DNA from: Terriglobia bacterium
GTDB lineage: Bacteria; Acidobacteriota; Vicinamibacteria; Vicinamibacterales; CAVVIG01
Length of the DNA: 64,000 nt
Direction: 5' to 3'
NCBI GenBank assembly: GCA_020073005.1
Contig: JAIQFX010000038.1
Span: 1-64,000, forward strand
Below are positions 1 through 7,628 of this stretch, one piece after another. The first letter of the stretch is position 1. Each line of letters opens with the position of its first letter. Position numbers and translations under genes: made by a program. The notes below the pieces were generated by a model that was not told the DNA's origin, did not search any database, and saw nothing but the letters and a program-made list of their open reading frames with translations.

Positions 1-2
1 CG

Positions 3-176
3 GCGGGCACGGGCTTCGAGTACTACCGGAACGTGCGGATCCCGGCGGACGAGCCGCCGCCGCCGCCGGCGCTGCCGCAGCCGAGCGACGACGAGCTCGA
101 GCTGGAGCGCGACATGGAGTACTTCGTCGAGCCGGACGAGGCGCTGACGCCGAGGACTGGGGACGTCGAAAGTTAG
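3..176 (+). CDS. C-terminal end of an unknown protein (5' end outside window)
   Basis: An open frame enters from the left edge and ends at TAG 174-176, giving the last 57 residues. The segment has a run of five prolines followed by a strongly acidic stretch (DDELELERD, then EPDEAL), so it looks like a flexible acidic C-terminal tail. No family can be named from this piece. A good intrinsic terminator on the same strand follows about 85 bases later. Confidence 0.55.
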   Translation, partial: AGTGFEYYRNVRIPADEPPPPPALPQPSDDELELERDMEYFVEPDEALTPRTGDVES

Positions 177-207
177 AAGTTAGAAGTTAGAAGGAAGAAG
201 TTAGAAA
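170..207. repeat. Short degenerate tandem repeat, unit about AGTTAGA
   Basis: The bases just after the first stop codon repeat AGTTAGA about three times, followed by AAGGAAG and another AAGTTAGA. It is one of several intergenic tandem repeats in this window, each with its own unit. Confidence 0.7.
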
Positions 208-261
208 TAGGCTTGCCAGCCGAAGCTCGGGGAGCGCGGGGACTGGCGAGCGAAGCCTGGT

Positions 262-294
262 GGGCGACGGTCGAGAGGTCGTCGCCCTTTTTTT
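262..294 (+). terminator. Rho-independent terminator
   Basis: GGGCGACG (262-269) pairs perfectly with CGTCGCCC (280-287) around a 10-base loop and is followed directly by seven T residues (288-294). It reads on the + strand and would end transcription of the gene entering from the left edge. Confidence 0.85.
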
Positions 295-408
295 CTAGCC
301 GCGCAATTCAATGAGCCGCTCGCCCTGTTCAAGCCGCTTCAGCGTTACCGGCCAAAGCGGCTCAAACCACGCCATCAGTGCGCGGTTCGACCAATTGCCT
401 TTGCAAAT
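295..408 (-). pseudogene. Remnant of a DUF5615/PIN-like toxin C-terminus
   Basis: The minus strand reads about 38 residues ending at TAG (297-295), including GNWSNRALMAWF and RLEQGERLIEL. From memory of the family this resembles the C-terminus of DUF5615-type PIN-like proteins, where a G-N-x-S/T-x-x-A-L segment precedes a helix and a final E-L/E-I strand. There is no start codon and a TGA lies upstream at 441-439, so only a tail remains. It sits directly downstream of the MNT nucleotidyltransferase gene. The family call is tentative. Confidence 0.35.
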
Positions 409-746
409 CAAATCACCGGAACGGTTGGCAACTGCGCGTCAACGAGCGAATTCAGGGCTGCTGGAGCACTGCGTGGCCGGACTGGCGGGCTGCGGAAGTA
501 GCGGCTCAGCGACGCCGGAGTGTGTAGATCCACTGTCCGATCAAACAACCGGCTCAGCTCCTCCTGCATCGAGAAAAAGCCTAAACCAGGCGTCCGTCCT
601 GGCTCGAACTCGATCAGCACGTCGACGTCGCTGTCCGGGCGGAAGTCGTCGCGCAGTGCGGACCCGAACACGGCGAGCCGACGAACGCCGTTCTGGCGGC
701 AGAATTCCGCGAGTCGCCCTTGATCGACAGACACCCTCGATCTCAT
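408..746 (-). CDS. MNT-type minimal nucleotidyltransferase, altered C-terminus
   Basis: The 112-residue protein carries the Pol-beta-like nucleotidyltransferase signature near residues 27-45: FGSALR followed by SDVDVLIEF (GS-x-DxD type). Such small proteins usually act as the antitoxin or modifying half of HEPN/MNT pairs, often AMPylating their partner. No HEPN gene is present. After about residue 83 (SLSRYF) the sequence stops looking like the family, which normally ends in a short helix, and becomes Pro/Arg-rich. The native C-terminus has therefore probably been lost by frameshift or recombination with the remnant downstream. A TAGAAT box lies nine bases before the ATG. Confidence 0.6.
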   Translation of the reverse strand: MRSRVSVDQGRLAEFCRQNGVRRLAVFGSALRDDFRPDSDVDVLIEFEPGRTPGLGFFSMQEELSRLFDRTVDLHTPASLSRYFRSPPVRPRSAPAALNSLVDAQLPTVPVI

Positions 747-755
747 GAGACCATG

Positions 756-761
756 ATTCTA
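756..761 (-). promoter_or_regulatory. TAGAAT -10-like box of the MNT gene
   Basis: Read on the minus strand, TAGAAT ends nine bases before the ATG at 746 with no Shine-Dalgarno between. It fits the near-leaderless arrangement seen at about ten other genes in this window. Confidence 0.45.
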
Positions 762-804
762 CGCGGTTGATCGCGACCCAACGACCACGATACGGTCTTC
801 AGCC

Positions 805-1479
805 ATGTCGTTTCTCTATCGCACAGCCATTACCATTACACGCAAGCAGCCGTACATCGACTGGGCCAACAGCTTCAACGATGGGGGCTCTGACCTGACC
901 GACGAGATCAACTCGAGCCGCCGCACGATCTACCTCGTGCCGGAGTCTGACGATGAGCCGGATCGCGAGAAGATCGTCGACGAGTTCTGGCCGCACATCT
1001 TCGAGGAGGAGCTGAGCGGCTGGATGCTGAAGGAAGAGGACTGGCCCGCGTCGCGCACGCGCGAGATGTTCCTCGCCTGGTTCGATGTGGAGATTGCCGA
1101 CTCGGTGTTCGATCTCACGCCGGAGGAACCGCTCTCGCAGCATGATGTGGACGTCGAGGAGCTGCGCTACGCGGCCCAGCACTGCGCGTGGTGCGACGTC
1201 GAGATTGACGAGGGGGCGGGCCGGTTCGCCGTCTTCCCGCTCGCCGAGCGCTCGCTCGTCTCACATCGCGACGGCCTGGTGCTCCCGCTGGCGATCGATG
1301 ATGAGCGTGTGGTTACGGGAATCCTGACGCTACCGGACTCCGATGAGGCGAAAGCTGGAGAAGATCTTGTCTTTCGGGCCTGCACGAGCCGGTGCGAGAA
1401 GCTGATCCGCAAGACGGTGCCGAAAGCGCTGAAGGTCGCAATGCGTGTCATTCACTCCCACTCATCCGGAAGGACGTAG
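805..1479 (+). CDS. Conserved hypothetical protein with four cysteines
   Basis: This 224-residue soluble protein has no signal peptide. The first 115 residues are rich in acidic and aromatic residues. The second half contains C127-x-x-C130 and C193-x-x-x-C197, spaced as expected for a zinc site. I do not recognise a named family. A weak promoter (TTGATC 767-772, TACGGT 791-796, 18-base spacer) lies upstream. The gene is divergent from the MNT gene, and its last 28 bases overlap the 3' end of the converging gene on the other strand. Confidence 0.75.
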   Translation: MSFLYRTAITITRKQPYIDWANSFNDGGSDLTDEINSSRRTIYLVPESDDEPDREKIVDEFWPHIFEEELSGWMLKEEDWPASRTREMFLAWFDVEIADSVFDLTPEEPLSQHDVDVEELRYAAQHCAWCDVEIDEGAGRFAVFPLAERSLVSHRDGLVLPLAIDDERVVTGILTLPDSDEAKAGEDLVFRACTSRCEKLIRKTVPKALKVAMRVIHSHSSGRT

Positions 1480-1772
1480 CGGTCCTGCGGCTTCAGCTTG
1501 CGCGCCTGGACGAAGCCCATCTGGTTGCGTCGAGGATCGGACCGCAGCACCCACGCGATCTCCTCCATCTCGCGCAGGGACGCGTGGCGCTTGTCGCCAT
1601 AGCCCGTGCAGAACGTGACCGGAAACGTGATGCGGCCGTGATCGGACAGACGGCTGCACTCGACGATCTCGTCGCGCAGGCGCTGACCCTTGATGATGGT
1701 GGCGAAGCGGCAGGTGGAGCAGAGTGGCGGCTCGCCGTGATTGACCGTCCCTCCGCGGATCTTGAGGCGCAT
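1452..1772 (-). CDS. Small cysteine-containing hypothetical protein
   Basis: The start at 1772 is chosen because AAAGGAGA sits at the right distance upstream, giving 106 residues; a longer in-frame reading has no such site. The protein has C-S-T-C near residue 18, a third cysteine in VECSRL and a fourth in FCTGYGDK, so it may bind a metal such as zinc. No family was recognised. It converges on, and overlaps by 28 bases, the end of the preceding + strand gene. Its upstream region carries TTGACA (minus strand, 1897-1892) and a perfect 19-base inverted repeat. Confidence 0.7.
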   Translation of the reverse strand: MRLKIRGGTVNHGEPPLCSTCRFATIIKGQRLRDEIVECSRLSDHGRITFPVTFCTGYGDKRHASLREMEEIAWVLRSDPRRNQMGFVQARKLKPQDRYVLPDEWE

Positions 1773-1864
1773 TCCTGAATCTCCTTTTACGCCGTGCGTA
1801 TCATGCGACACCTCCTCTCGGACACTTGTCGTGTTGTAAAGCAAGACATGGCGACAACCCTCCG

Positions 1865-1883
1865 ACGACGATGCCATCGTCGT
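1865..1883. promoter_or_regulatory. 19-base perfect inverted repeat, possible operator
   Basis: ACGACGATG and CATCGTCGT flank a single central base about 95 bases upstream of the 106-residue minus-strand gene. It lies just downstream of a TTGACA hexamer read on the minus strand. The position and perfect symmetry suit a dimeric repressor site, but no convincing -10 box was found. Confidence 0.35.
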
Positions 1884-1941
1884 TGCACGGCTGTCAAGCC
1901 GGTTAGCGGGATTGATGATCACGCGATCATTGCGCTCGACG

Positions 1942-2164
1942 ACGCTGCCGCGCGGCGTCCACGTGAACGTGCAGGAAGGCGAGCGCGTGCGCGCGGGTTG
2001 AGCCGCTGATGGACGGCCCGAGCAATCCGCACACATCCTGAACGTCCTCGGCGAGAAGGCGCTGCAGGCGTACCTCGTGAACGAGATTCAGGAGGTCTAC
2101 CGGCTGCAGGGCGTGAACATCAACGACAAGCACATCGAGACCGTCGCGCGGCAGATGATGCGGT
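1942..2164 (+). pseudogene. rpoC: Broken fragment of rpoC (RNA polymerase beta' subunit)
   Basis: Three frames together spell a conserved internal piece of beta'. LPRGVHVNVQEGERVRAG (from 1945) is followed after one extra base by [11 protein letters not shown] (2000-2032), and after one missing base by [19 protein letters not shown] and then [15 protein letters not shown] with TVARQMM (2035-2160). The order and spacing match the segment of RpoC that contains the highly conserved YRLQGV-x-INDKHIE motif. There are two frameshifts, no start and no stop, and homology stops abruptly on both sides. It is a dead partial copy; the functional gene must lie elsewhere. Confidence 0.85.
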
Positions 2165-2226
2165 GGGCGTGGCGAATCTCTCCGCCAGGTTCGACGCCAG
2201 GCGGCAGTAGTCTGCTCGCCGCTCGT

Positions 2227-2244
2227 GCCTGCCGCGCGGCAGGC
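2227..2244. repeat. 18-base perfect palindrome
   Basis: GCCTGCCGCGCGGCAGGC is its own reverse complement and lies between the rpoC fragment and the membrane-protein operon. It could be a degenerate relative of the REP hairpins elsewhere in the window or part of a regulatory site. Confidence 0.5.
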
Positions 2245-2276
2245 GCCGCGAGAAGCAGTTACAATATCGGCGGTCC

Positions 2277-2318
2277 ATGCTCACGCGTTCGTCCGCTCCG
2301 CGGCTGACTGAACGATGA
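2277..2318 (+). CDS. Possible 13-residue leader peptide
   Basis: An ATG at 2277 follows a TACAAT box (2260-2265) and opens a 13-codon frame. Its TGA (2316-2318) overlaps the ATG of the next gene (2315) in an ATGA arrangement, which is typical of translational coupling. The peptide itself is not conserved to my knowledge. It could be real or accidental. Confidence 0.25.
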   Translation: MLTRSSAPRLTER

Positions 2319-3655
2319 CCGCGGCCGGTCTCCGCCCGCTCTACGCCGGCGCGGCCCTCGCGGCAATCGGCGCGGCGATCCTGTTCGCGATGTCGCCGCT
2401 CGCCGTGATCTGCTTCGGCGTCATCGGCTGGATGCTGCGGCGCGCGCTCGCACCGCTCGACCCTGTGGAGCGGGTGCCGATCGGCGCCGTGCTCATCGCG
2501 GGCGTCCTGGTCCGCGCGGCGGGCGTGTTCGCGCTCTTCCTGTCCACGCCGTGGACGCCCCTGCAATTCAACGTGCTGTTCGGAGACGGCCAGTTCGCGA
2601 TCCACCGGTCGCTCTGGATTCTGAACATTCTTCGAGGCATCCCGATCTCGCCGTGGGACCGCGTGCTGGTCTACCTGGGCATCGGCGACGTGGGCTATCA
2701 CTACGCCCTCGCGCTGCTCCAGGCGCTGGTCGGGCCGGCGCCGTACGGGATCCCGATGGTGAACGTCACGGTCTTCACGGCGTTCGCGGTCCTCGTGCAT
2801 CGGCTCGTGCGCTCGGCGTTCGGTGCGATCGCGGCGGCTGTCGCGCTCGTGATCGTGCTGTTCTGGCCGACGATGATCGTCTGGTCGATATCGCCCATCA
2901 AGGAAGCGCCGCAGTTTCTGCTCGGGATGCTGGCCGTCGCCGGAACCATCCGGTGCATGCGCGCGACGGAACGCCGCGAGCGGGTGGCGCAGGCGCTCAT
3001 CGTGCTCGCCGCGTGCGTGGCGCTGTCAGCGATGCGGACGGGCGGTCTGATCATCGCGGCGGGCGGGATCGCGATTGGCCTGCTCGCCCGGGCGGTGACG
3101 AGGCGAACCGCGACTGCGGCGGTGGTGCTCGCCGTCGGGCTTGTCGTCGCCGTTGGTCTCGCGACGCGCCCGTGGGTCCAGGCGCGCGTGATGCGCGAAA
3201 CGAGTCTGGCGCTGGTGCGCCATCTGGGTCACGTGCATAGCGGCGGGATTTACTACCGCGCTGCGGACCAGCGTTTCTACACGGGGGGCGCCGAAGCGCC
3301 GTGGTCGATGACGCCGGTGGAAGGCGGCCGGTTTCTCCTCCGATCCGCCGCATTCTTCCTGCTGGCGCCGTTGCCGTGGCACGTCGCGTCGAACAGCGGT
3401 CTGCTGTTCGTGCCCGAGCATCTGACGTGGCTCGCGCTCGTCGGCTTCGCCATCGCCGGGATTCCCGCCGCGCTGCGTCGCGATCCGCTGGTGACGCTCG
3501 TGTGCCTCGGGTACATTGTGATGGGCCTCGCGGCGATTGCGGCGAACGGCGGGAATGTCGGCACGTTGGTACGTCACAGGGACATGGTGGTGCCGTTTGT
3601 CGCCGTGCTCGCCTCGGTCGGCTTCGTCAGGGTGCTGAGTCATGCCACTTCTTGA
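2315..3655 (+). CDS. Polytopic membrane protein, possible glycosyltransferase-C/polymerase-like
   Basis: This 446-residue protein has roughly ten hydrophobic segments spread along its length (about 8-40, 55-75, 130-215, 240-285 and 345-445). Between them is a polar stretch near residues 290-340. The layout resembles GT-C/PMT-like or O-antigen-polymerase-like inner-membrane proteins, but no catalytic motif is evident. It is the first gene of a tight three-gene operon: its end overlaps the DUF4330 gene by 14 bases. The role is probably in envelope polysaccharide or lipid-linked sugar handling, inferred only from architecture. Confidence 0.7.
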   Translation: MTAAGLRPLYAGAALAAIGAAILFAMSPLAVICFGVIGWMLRRALAPLDPVERVPIGAVLIAGVLVRAAGVFALFLSTPWTPLQFNVLFGDGQFAIHRSLWILNILRGIPISPWDRVLVYLGIGDVGYHYALALLQALVGPAPYGIPMVNVTVFTAFAVLVHRLVRSAFGAIAAAVALVIVLFWPTMIVWSISPIKEAPQFLLGMLAVAGTIRCMRATERRERVAQALIVLAACVALSAMRTGGLIIAAGGIAIGLLARAVTRRTATAAVVLAVGLVVAVGLATRPWVQARVMRETSLALVRHLGHVHSGGIYYRAADQRFYTGGAEAPWSMTPVEGGRFLLRSAAFFLLAPLPWHVASNSGLLFVPEHLTWLALVGFAIAGIPAALRRDPLVTLVCLGYIVMGLAAIAANGGNVGTLVRHRDMVVPFVAVLASVGFVRVLSHATS

Positions 3656-4517
3656 TGCGCGTGGACGCGTGTTCGGCCGATGGAACCTCATCGATGCGAG
3701 CATCGCGATGTTCCTGCTGTTACTGATACCCGCCGGTTTTGTCATCTATCGTGTGTTCCGCGTGCCCGACCCGGTCATCGCGGCGGTGACGCCGCCCTTG
3801 CAGCCTCCGGGGGCGGAGCGTCGCATTCGGGTGACGGGCCGCAACTTCCGGCCGTTCCTGCGGGCGTACGTGAACAAGACCGGCGCGCCGTTCTCGCTCG
3901 TCAACCGCACGGTGGAGCTGAGCGAAGGCAACGTGCTCGTGGAAACGCCGGAGGTGATCGAAATCGTGCTGCCGCCGCTGACAGCGGCGACCTACGATCT
4001 CTATATCTTCGACGAACTGCGGCAGGTGGCCGAGCGGCCCGCGGCGTTCACCCTCGGCACGCCGGCGGATATCACCGTCGAGGCAACCGTGCGCTTCACC
4101 GTCGTGTCCGAGCTTGTGCCGCTCGTCAAGTCCGGCGACGAAGACACCACGGCGCCAGGCGATCCGGCGTCCGGCGATTTCGGGCACGCGACGCTGAAGG
4201 ACATCAGGCTCATTTCCGGCAATCCCGTGACGCTGGACCTCCAGTTTCCGACGGCCGCGGGCTCGTCGATGAGCGGGCGCGGCGACGGCGCGGGCGGGAC
4301 CACAATCGTGCACGCCGCCGGCCGCGCGCTCGAGGCGACTGTGGCGCTGCCCGTCGAACGCACGGCCAATGGCGCCTGGCTGTACAAAGGGCGAGCCGTC
4401 CGTGCCGGTGACGGGCTGTCGTTTCAGACTTCCCGCTACGCGATGTACGGCGTGATTCTCCGCGTCGCCGAGTTGTCCGCCGCCCCGGCCTCGAACGAGA
4501 AAGGCGCGCCGAAATGA
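3642..4517 (+). CDS. DUF4330-family membrane-anchored protein
   Basis: The 291-residue protein begins with the DUF4330-like start LLDARGRVFGRWNLIDA, then a single transmembrane helix at about residues 22-43, then an extracytoplasmic beta-rich domain. Residues 60-140 look like an IPT/TIG-like Ig fold. The region around 165-235 is low in hydrophobics and glycine-rich. DUF4330 proteins have no firmly known function. The gene overlaps both neighbours (14 and 4 bases), so the three proteins are probably made together and may form an envelope complex. Confidence 0.75.
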   Translation: MPLLDARGRVFGRWNLIDASIAMFLLLLIPAGFVIYRVFRVPDPVIAAVTPPLQPPGAERRIRVTGRNFRPFLRAYVNKTGAPFSLVNRTVELSEGNVLVETPEVIEIVLPPLTAATYDLYIFDELRQVAERPAAFTLGTPADITVEATVRFTVVSELVPLVKSGDEDTTAPGDPASGDFGHATLKDIRLISGNPVTLDLQFPTAAGSSMSGRGDGAGGTTIVHAAGRALEATVALPVERTANGAWLYKGRAVRAGDGLSFQTSRYAMYGVILRVAELSAAPASNEKGAPK

Positions 4518-4921
4518 GCGGCCTGTTCGAGCGTCTCGATCGCGCGTTCGCGCGGGCCGCGGCGGAGAAGGAGTCGCCGGATGCCGAAGCTCGCGCCGGC
4601 GCCGTCATCGGCGACAGCCGCGTCGCGCAGACGATCCTGTGGGTGGCCGAGGCGACGATCGTCGCGTGGCGTGCGTCGAGGGCGCGGTCCCTTGCCGGCG
4701 GCGTTGCCGGCCGCGTGCGCGCGCTCGACGTGGCGCGGCGGGTCCACCTGATCGGATGGACGCTCCTCGTGGCGACCGTGACGCGCGCGGGGCTTTACGC
4801 GGCCTTCGCCCGGCCATCGCTGGTCACGCTCGGGATCTGGGGCCTCGTCGTCGCGGTCGGCGCGATCATGATGGCCGCGCCGGCGTCGATCGCGGTGGCG
4901 TGGTCGCACCGGCGCCTATAA
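4514..4921 (+). CDS. Small hypothetical inner-membrane protein
   Basis: This 135-residue protein starts at an ATGA overlap with the DUF4330 gene and closes the three-gene operon. The first half is polar and charged. Two hydrophobic helices follow at about residues 76-95 and 102-128, ending in a short positive tail. No family was recognised. Its stop codon lies at the TATAAT box that serves the next gene. Confidence 0.65.
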   Translation: MSGLFERLDRAFARAAAEKESPDAEARAGAVIGDSRVAQTILWVAEATIVAWRASRARSLAGGVAGRVRALDVARRVHLIGWTLLVATVTRAGLYAAFARPSLVTLGIWGLVVAVGAIMMAAPASIAVAWSHRRL

Positions 4922-4922
4922 T
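4917..4922 (+). promoter_or_regulatory. TATAAT box, probable leaderless promoter
   Basis: A perfect TATAAT ends six bases before the ATG at 4929, and no Shine-Dalgarno lies between. Transcription would begin at or within a base or two of the start codon. No clear -35 is visible. Confidence 0.6.
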
Positions 4923-4928
4923 CCCTCC

Positions 4929-5765
4929 ATGACTCGAGTCATTGCGCTGCTGATGCTCGTCCTCGCTCTTCCCGCGAGCGCGTTCGCGACCTGGTCCGTC
5001 ATCGCCGTCGACCGCAGCACGGGACGCGTGGTCATCGCGTCCGCGACGTGCGTCAACGGAGACGACGACTTTCTCAAAGGCGTGCAGGCGGTCGTCGTTC
5101 CGGGCAAGGGCGTCGCCGCGTGCCAGGCCGCGGTGGACAACACGCACACGAACCAGATGCTCGTGTTCAACGAGCTGCAGAAGGGCACCGACCCGAAGCA
5201 GATCATCGAGCTGCTCGCGCAGGATCCCGCGTATCAGAGCCGCCAGTTCGGCATCCTCGATTTGCAGGGACGGCGCGCCGGTCATTCAGGTCTGACGAAC
5301 GGCTACGTCTCGCAGGACATTCAGGGGCAGGTGCCGGGCACTGACGTCTTCTATTCGATTCAGGGCAACATCCTGCGGCCGGGACAGGTCGTGCCGAACG
5401 CGGTCGCGGCGTTTCTCGCCGCGAAGGGCGCGATCACCGATCGCGTGATGGCGGCGATGGAGGCGGCGGACGGCTCCGGCGGCGACAGCCGCTGCACGTG
5501 CCCGCCGTGGCCGAGCGACGGCACGAAGCCCGCGATTCCGTGCGACGGCAAGACCGCGCACGTTTCCTACATCCTGATGGCGGAGAAGACCGATACCAAC
5601 GGCGACTCGCACAACAACGGCAGGTACGCGATGTACATCAACGTCTCACAGCCGGCGCCGGATCACGCGAAGGGGATCAAGGAAGGCGAGAACCTGAATC
5701 CGGTCAAGACGCTCCGCATGCGCTACGACGCGTGGCGCAAGCTGCAGCCGGCGTCGTTCAAGTAA
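4929..5765 (+). CDS. Secreted DUF1028-family protein
   Basis: The 278-residue product has a Sec signal peptide (about 1-20, cleaved near ASAFA-T). The predicted mature N-terminal Thr is followed by WSVIAVD, matching the DUF1028 fold, an Ntn-hydrolase-like family. ASATCVNGDDDF and the QFGILD segment are family-like. A cysteine-rich insert (CTCPPWPSDG to PC, about residues 189-201) near the middle is unusual and may form a disulfide. The substrate is unknown; the family is often linked to secreted amidohydrolase-type activity, but this is unproven. Confidence 0.8.
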   Translation: MTRVIALLMLVLALPASAFATWSVIAVDRSTGRVVIASATCVNGDDDFLKGVQAVVVPGKGVAACQAAVDNTHTNQMLVFNELQKGTDPKQIIELLAQDPAYQSRQFGILDLQGRRAGHSGLTNGYVSQDIQGQVPGTDVFYSIQGNILRPGQVVPNAVAAFLAAKGAITDRVMAAMEAADGSGGDSRCTCPPWPSDGTKPAIPCDGKTAHVSYILMAEKTDTNGDSHNNGRYAMYINVSQPAPDHAKGIKEGENLNPVKTLRMRYDAWRKLQPASFK

Positions 5766-5784
5766 GGGGCGAGTGAGGCGCGCC

Positions 5785-6405
5785 ATGCGATTCCTTCGAG
5801 TCCCGCTCGCGCTCGCGATGCTCGCGGCCGCGGCAGCGGCGCCACGAGCGGCGCAGCCGCCCGCGCAGCCTCCACAAGGCGGCCGCGGCGGGCGTGGTGG
5901 CGGTGGGCGAGGCGGCGTGACGGTGATGACGCTGACGTCGACCGCGTTCGCGGACGGCGGATCGATTCCGAGGAAGTACACGCAGGCTGGCGACCAGACG
6001 TCGCCGCCGCTCGCGTGGGGCAACGTGCCCGATGGCGTGACGAGCTTCGTCCTGATCGTCCACGACATCGACGCGGCGACTGCGCCCGGCACCGACGACA
6101 CGCTGCACTGGATGCTCTGGAACATTCCAGCGGCGACGCGAAGTCTGCCCGAGGGCGTGCCGTCAGCCGATCAGCTTCCGGATGGCGCGCGGCAGATCAG
6201 CGCGACGGGTCCGTACTATCGCGGACCGGGCGCGGCCGCCGCCGGCCCAGCGCATCATTACGTATTCGAATTGTTCGCGCTGGACGCGACGATCGCCGTT
6301 CCCGCCGTCGGCGCGCAGCCCGCGCAGACGCGCGCCGCCGTCGTCGCCGCGATGGCGGGGCACGTGCGCGGCAAAGCGGTCTACGTCGGGCTGTTCAAAC
6401 GGTGA
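5785..6405 (+). CDS. Secreted YbhB/YbcL-type PEBP protein
   Basis: The protein (206 residues from ATG 5785; a GTG lies 12 bases earlier) starts with a signal peptide. A glycine/arginine-rich linker (about residues 30-46) follows, then a phosphatidylethanolamine-binding-protein fold. Family marks are SPPLAW, the VHDIDA segment and LHWMLWNIP near the ligand pocket, and ending VYVGLFKR. The family includes E. coli YbhB; bacterial members have no settled function. Here it is exported, which is less common. It overlaps the next gene by GTGA and lies 20 bases after the DUF1028 gene, so an operon is likely. Confidence 0.85.
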   Translation: MRFLRVPLALAMLAAAAAAPRAAQPPAQPPQGGRGGRGGGGRGGVTVMTLTSTAFADGGSIPRKYTQAGDQTSPPLAWGNVPDGVTSFVLIVHDIDAATAPGTDDTLHWMLWNIPAATRSLPEGVPSADQLPDGARQISATGPYYRGPGAAAAGPAHHYVFELFALDATIAVPAVGAQPAQTRAAVVAAMAGHVRGKAVYVGLFKR

Positions 6406-7628
6406 ATCGACGAGAGTTGCTTACCGTTGCCGCAATGGCATTCGCCGGTCCTGCGCGCGCGCTCGCGACGCAGAACAGCGGTCGCGAGCAGCTCGAGCGC
6501 CGCATCGCGCGGCTCGTGCAGGAGTTCAGCGACCAGGGTGTCCACCGCACGGGCACGGACGTCGACCGTCGATCCGCCGGCTGGCTGAGCGCGCAGATCA
6601 CGCAAACGGGATTGGCGCCGTCGCTCGAGTCGTTCTCGCTCAGTCGCGTCGATCCGATCGAAGCCACGCTGACCCTCGGCGCGCGTCGCCTTCAGGGCGT
6701 GCCGATCTTCGACGCCGCGTTCACCGACGGCGCCGGCATCACCGGGCGCCTCGGTCCGCTCGAGAGCGACGCCGAGATCGGCCTCGCGGCAACCGCGCCC
6801 AATCAGGCGGCGGCCGGCCCGCTCGGCAATGCGCGTCGCGCCAATCGTCACAGAGCCATCGTCTGCGTCACGAACGGACAGCGGCCCGGTCTCTGTCCGA
6901 GCAACGCCGATCTGTTCCTTCAGCCGTTCGGCCCGCCGGTGCTGCAGGTTTCACGCGAGGATGCCGACTGGCTCGGCGAGCAGGCCGGGGCCGGCGCGCA
7001 GGCGCGGCTCGTCGCGCAGGTGAAGCGGACGCCGTCGACCGCGTTCAACGTGACGACGAAGATCGCTGGTACGGATCCGGCGTTGCCGCCACTGGTGATC
7101 ATGACGCCGCGCAGCGGCTGGTACACGTGCGCGAGCGAGCGCGGCGGCGGCATCGTCTGCTGGCTCGAGTTGATGCGGACGCTCCGAGCGCCGCGGCCCG
7201 CGCGCGATATCGTCTTCGTCGCGTCGAGCGGCCACGAGCTCGGTCACCTCGGCATCAACGCGTTCGTCGAGGCGCGGCCCGGCATCGTGAAGAAGAGCGC
7301 CGGCTGGATGCACTTCGGCGCGAACATCGGCGCCGCCGTCGATCCTGGAAACACCGTCCAGGCGTCAGACGATGAGTTCGAGGCGAAGCTGACGCGCGAG
7401 ATGGCGCCGGCGGGGCTGAGCGTCGACCGCCGAGTGCCGCGTGGTACCGTGCCTGGGGGCGAGGCCGAAGTCGTCCATCGCGGCGGCGGCCACTACGTCT
7501 CGGTGATCGGACGCAACGCGCTCTTCCACAATCCCGAGGATCGCGGTGCGAAGGCCGTCGATCCCGCGGTCATCGCGCGCTTCGTCGACGCGTTCACGAA
7601 CGTGGCCCGCGGCCTGACGCTCGGCTGA
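6402..7628 (+). CDS. Tat-type exported M28-like protein lacking metal ligands
   Basis: The 408-residue protein starts at a GTG that overlaps the previous stop. The N-terminus NRRELL plus a hydrophobic stretch looks like a Tat signal. The middle and C-terminus follow the M28 peptidase fold order: a central sheet with DIVFVASSGHELG and LGINAFVE. However, the usual H-x-D pair and the D-D-N/E-E ligands are replaced (TPRSGWYTCASERGG where GAHYDS-type residues would be). It is probably a non-catalytic or altered M28 relative. The TGA stop is the loop of a REP hairpin. Confidence 0.6.
   Translation: MNRRELLTVAAMAFAGPARALATQNSGREQLERRIARLVQEFSDQGVHRTGTDVDRRSAGWLSAQITQTGLAPSLESFSLSRVDPIEATLTLGARRLQGVPIFDAAFTDGAGITGRLGPLESDAEIGLAATAPNQAAAGPLGNARRANRHRAIVCVTNGQRPGLCPSNADLFLQPFGPPVLQVSREDADWLGEQAGAGAQARLVAQVKRTPSTAFNVTTKIAGTDPALPPLVIMTPRSGWYTCASERGGGIVCWLELMRTLRAPRPARDIVFVASSGHELGHLGINAFVEARPGIVKKSAGWMHFGANIGAAVDPGNTVQASDDEFEAKLTREMAPAGLSVDRRVPRGTVPGGEAEVVHRGGGHYVSVIGRNALFHNPEDRGAKAVDPAVIARFVDAFTNVARGLTLG

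Noticed and set aside
170-207. A CRISPR-like or phage-attachment repeat
   Set aside because: The units are only 7 bases, contiguous and degenerate, with no spacers.
201-300. A possible tRNA on the minus strand (TGG-type end)
   Set aside because: No acceptor or T-loop pairing with GGTTCRA sequence; the structure is a simple terminator hairpin.
408-746. A complete HEPN/MNT toxin-antitoxin system
   Set aside because: Only the MNT half is present, with an altered end, and no HEPN gene lies on either side.
6015-6401. A longer start for the M28-like gene
   Set aside because: The extra 129 codons are out of frame within the YbhB-like gene and Arg-rich; GTG 6402 gives a proper Tat-like signal.
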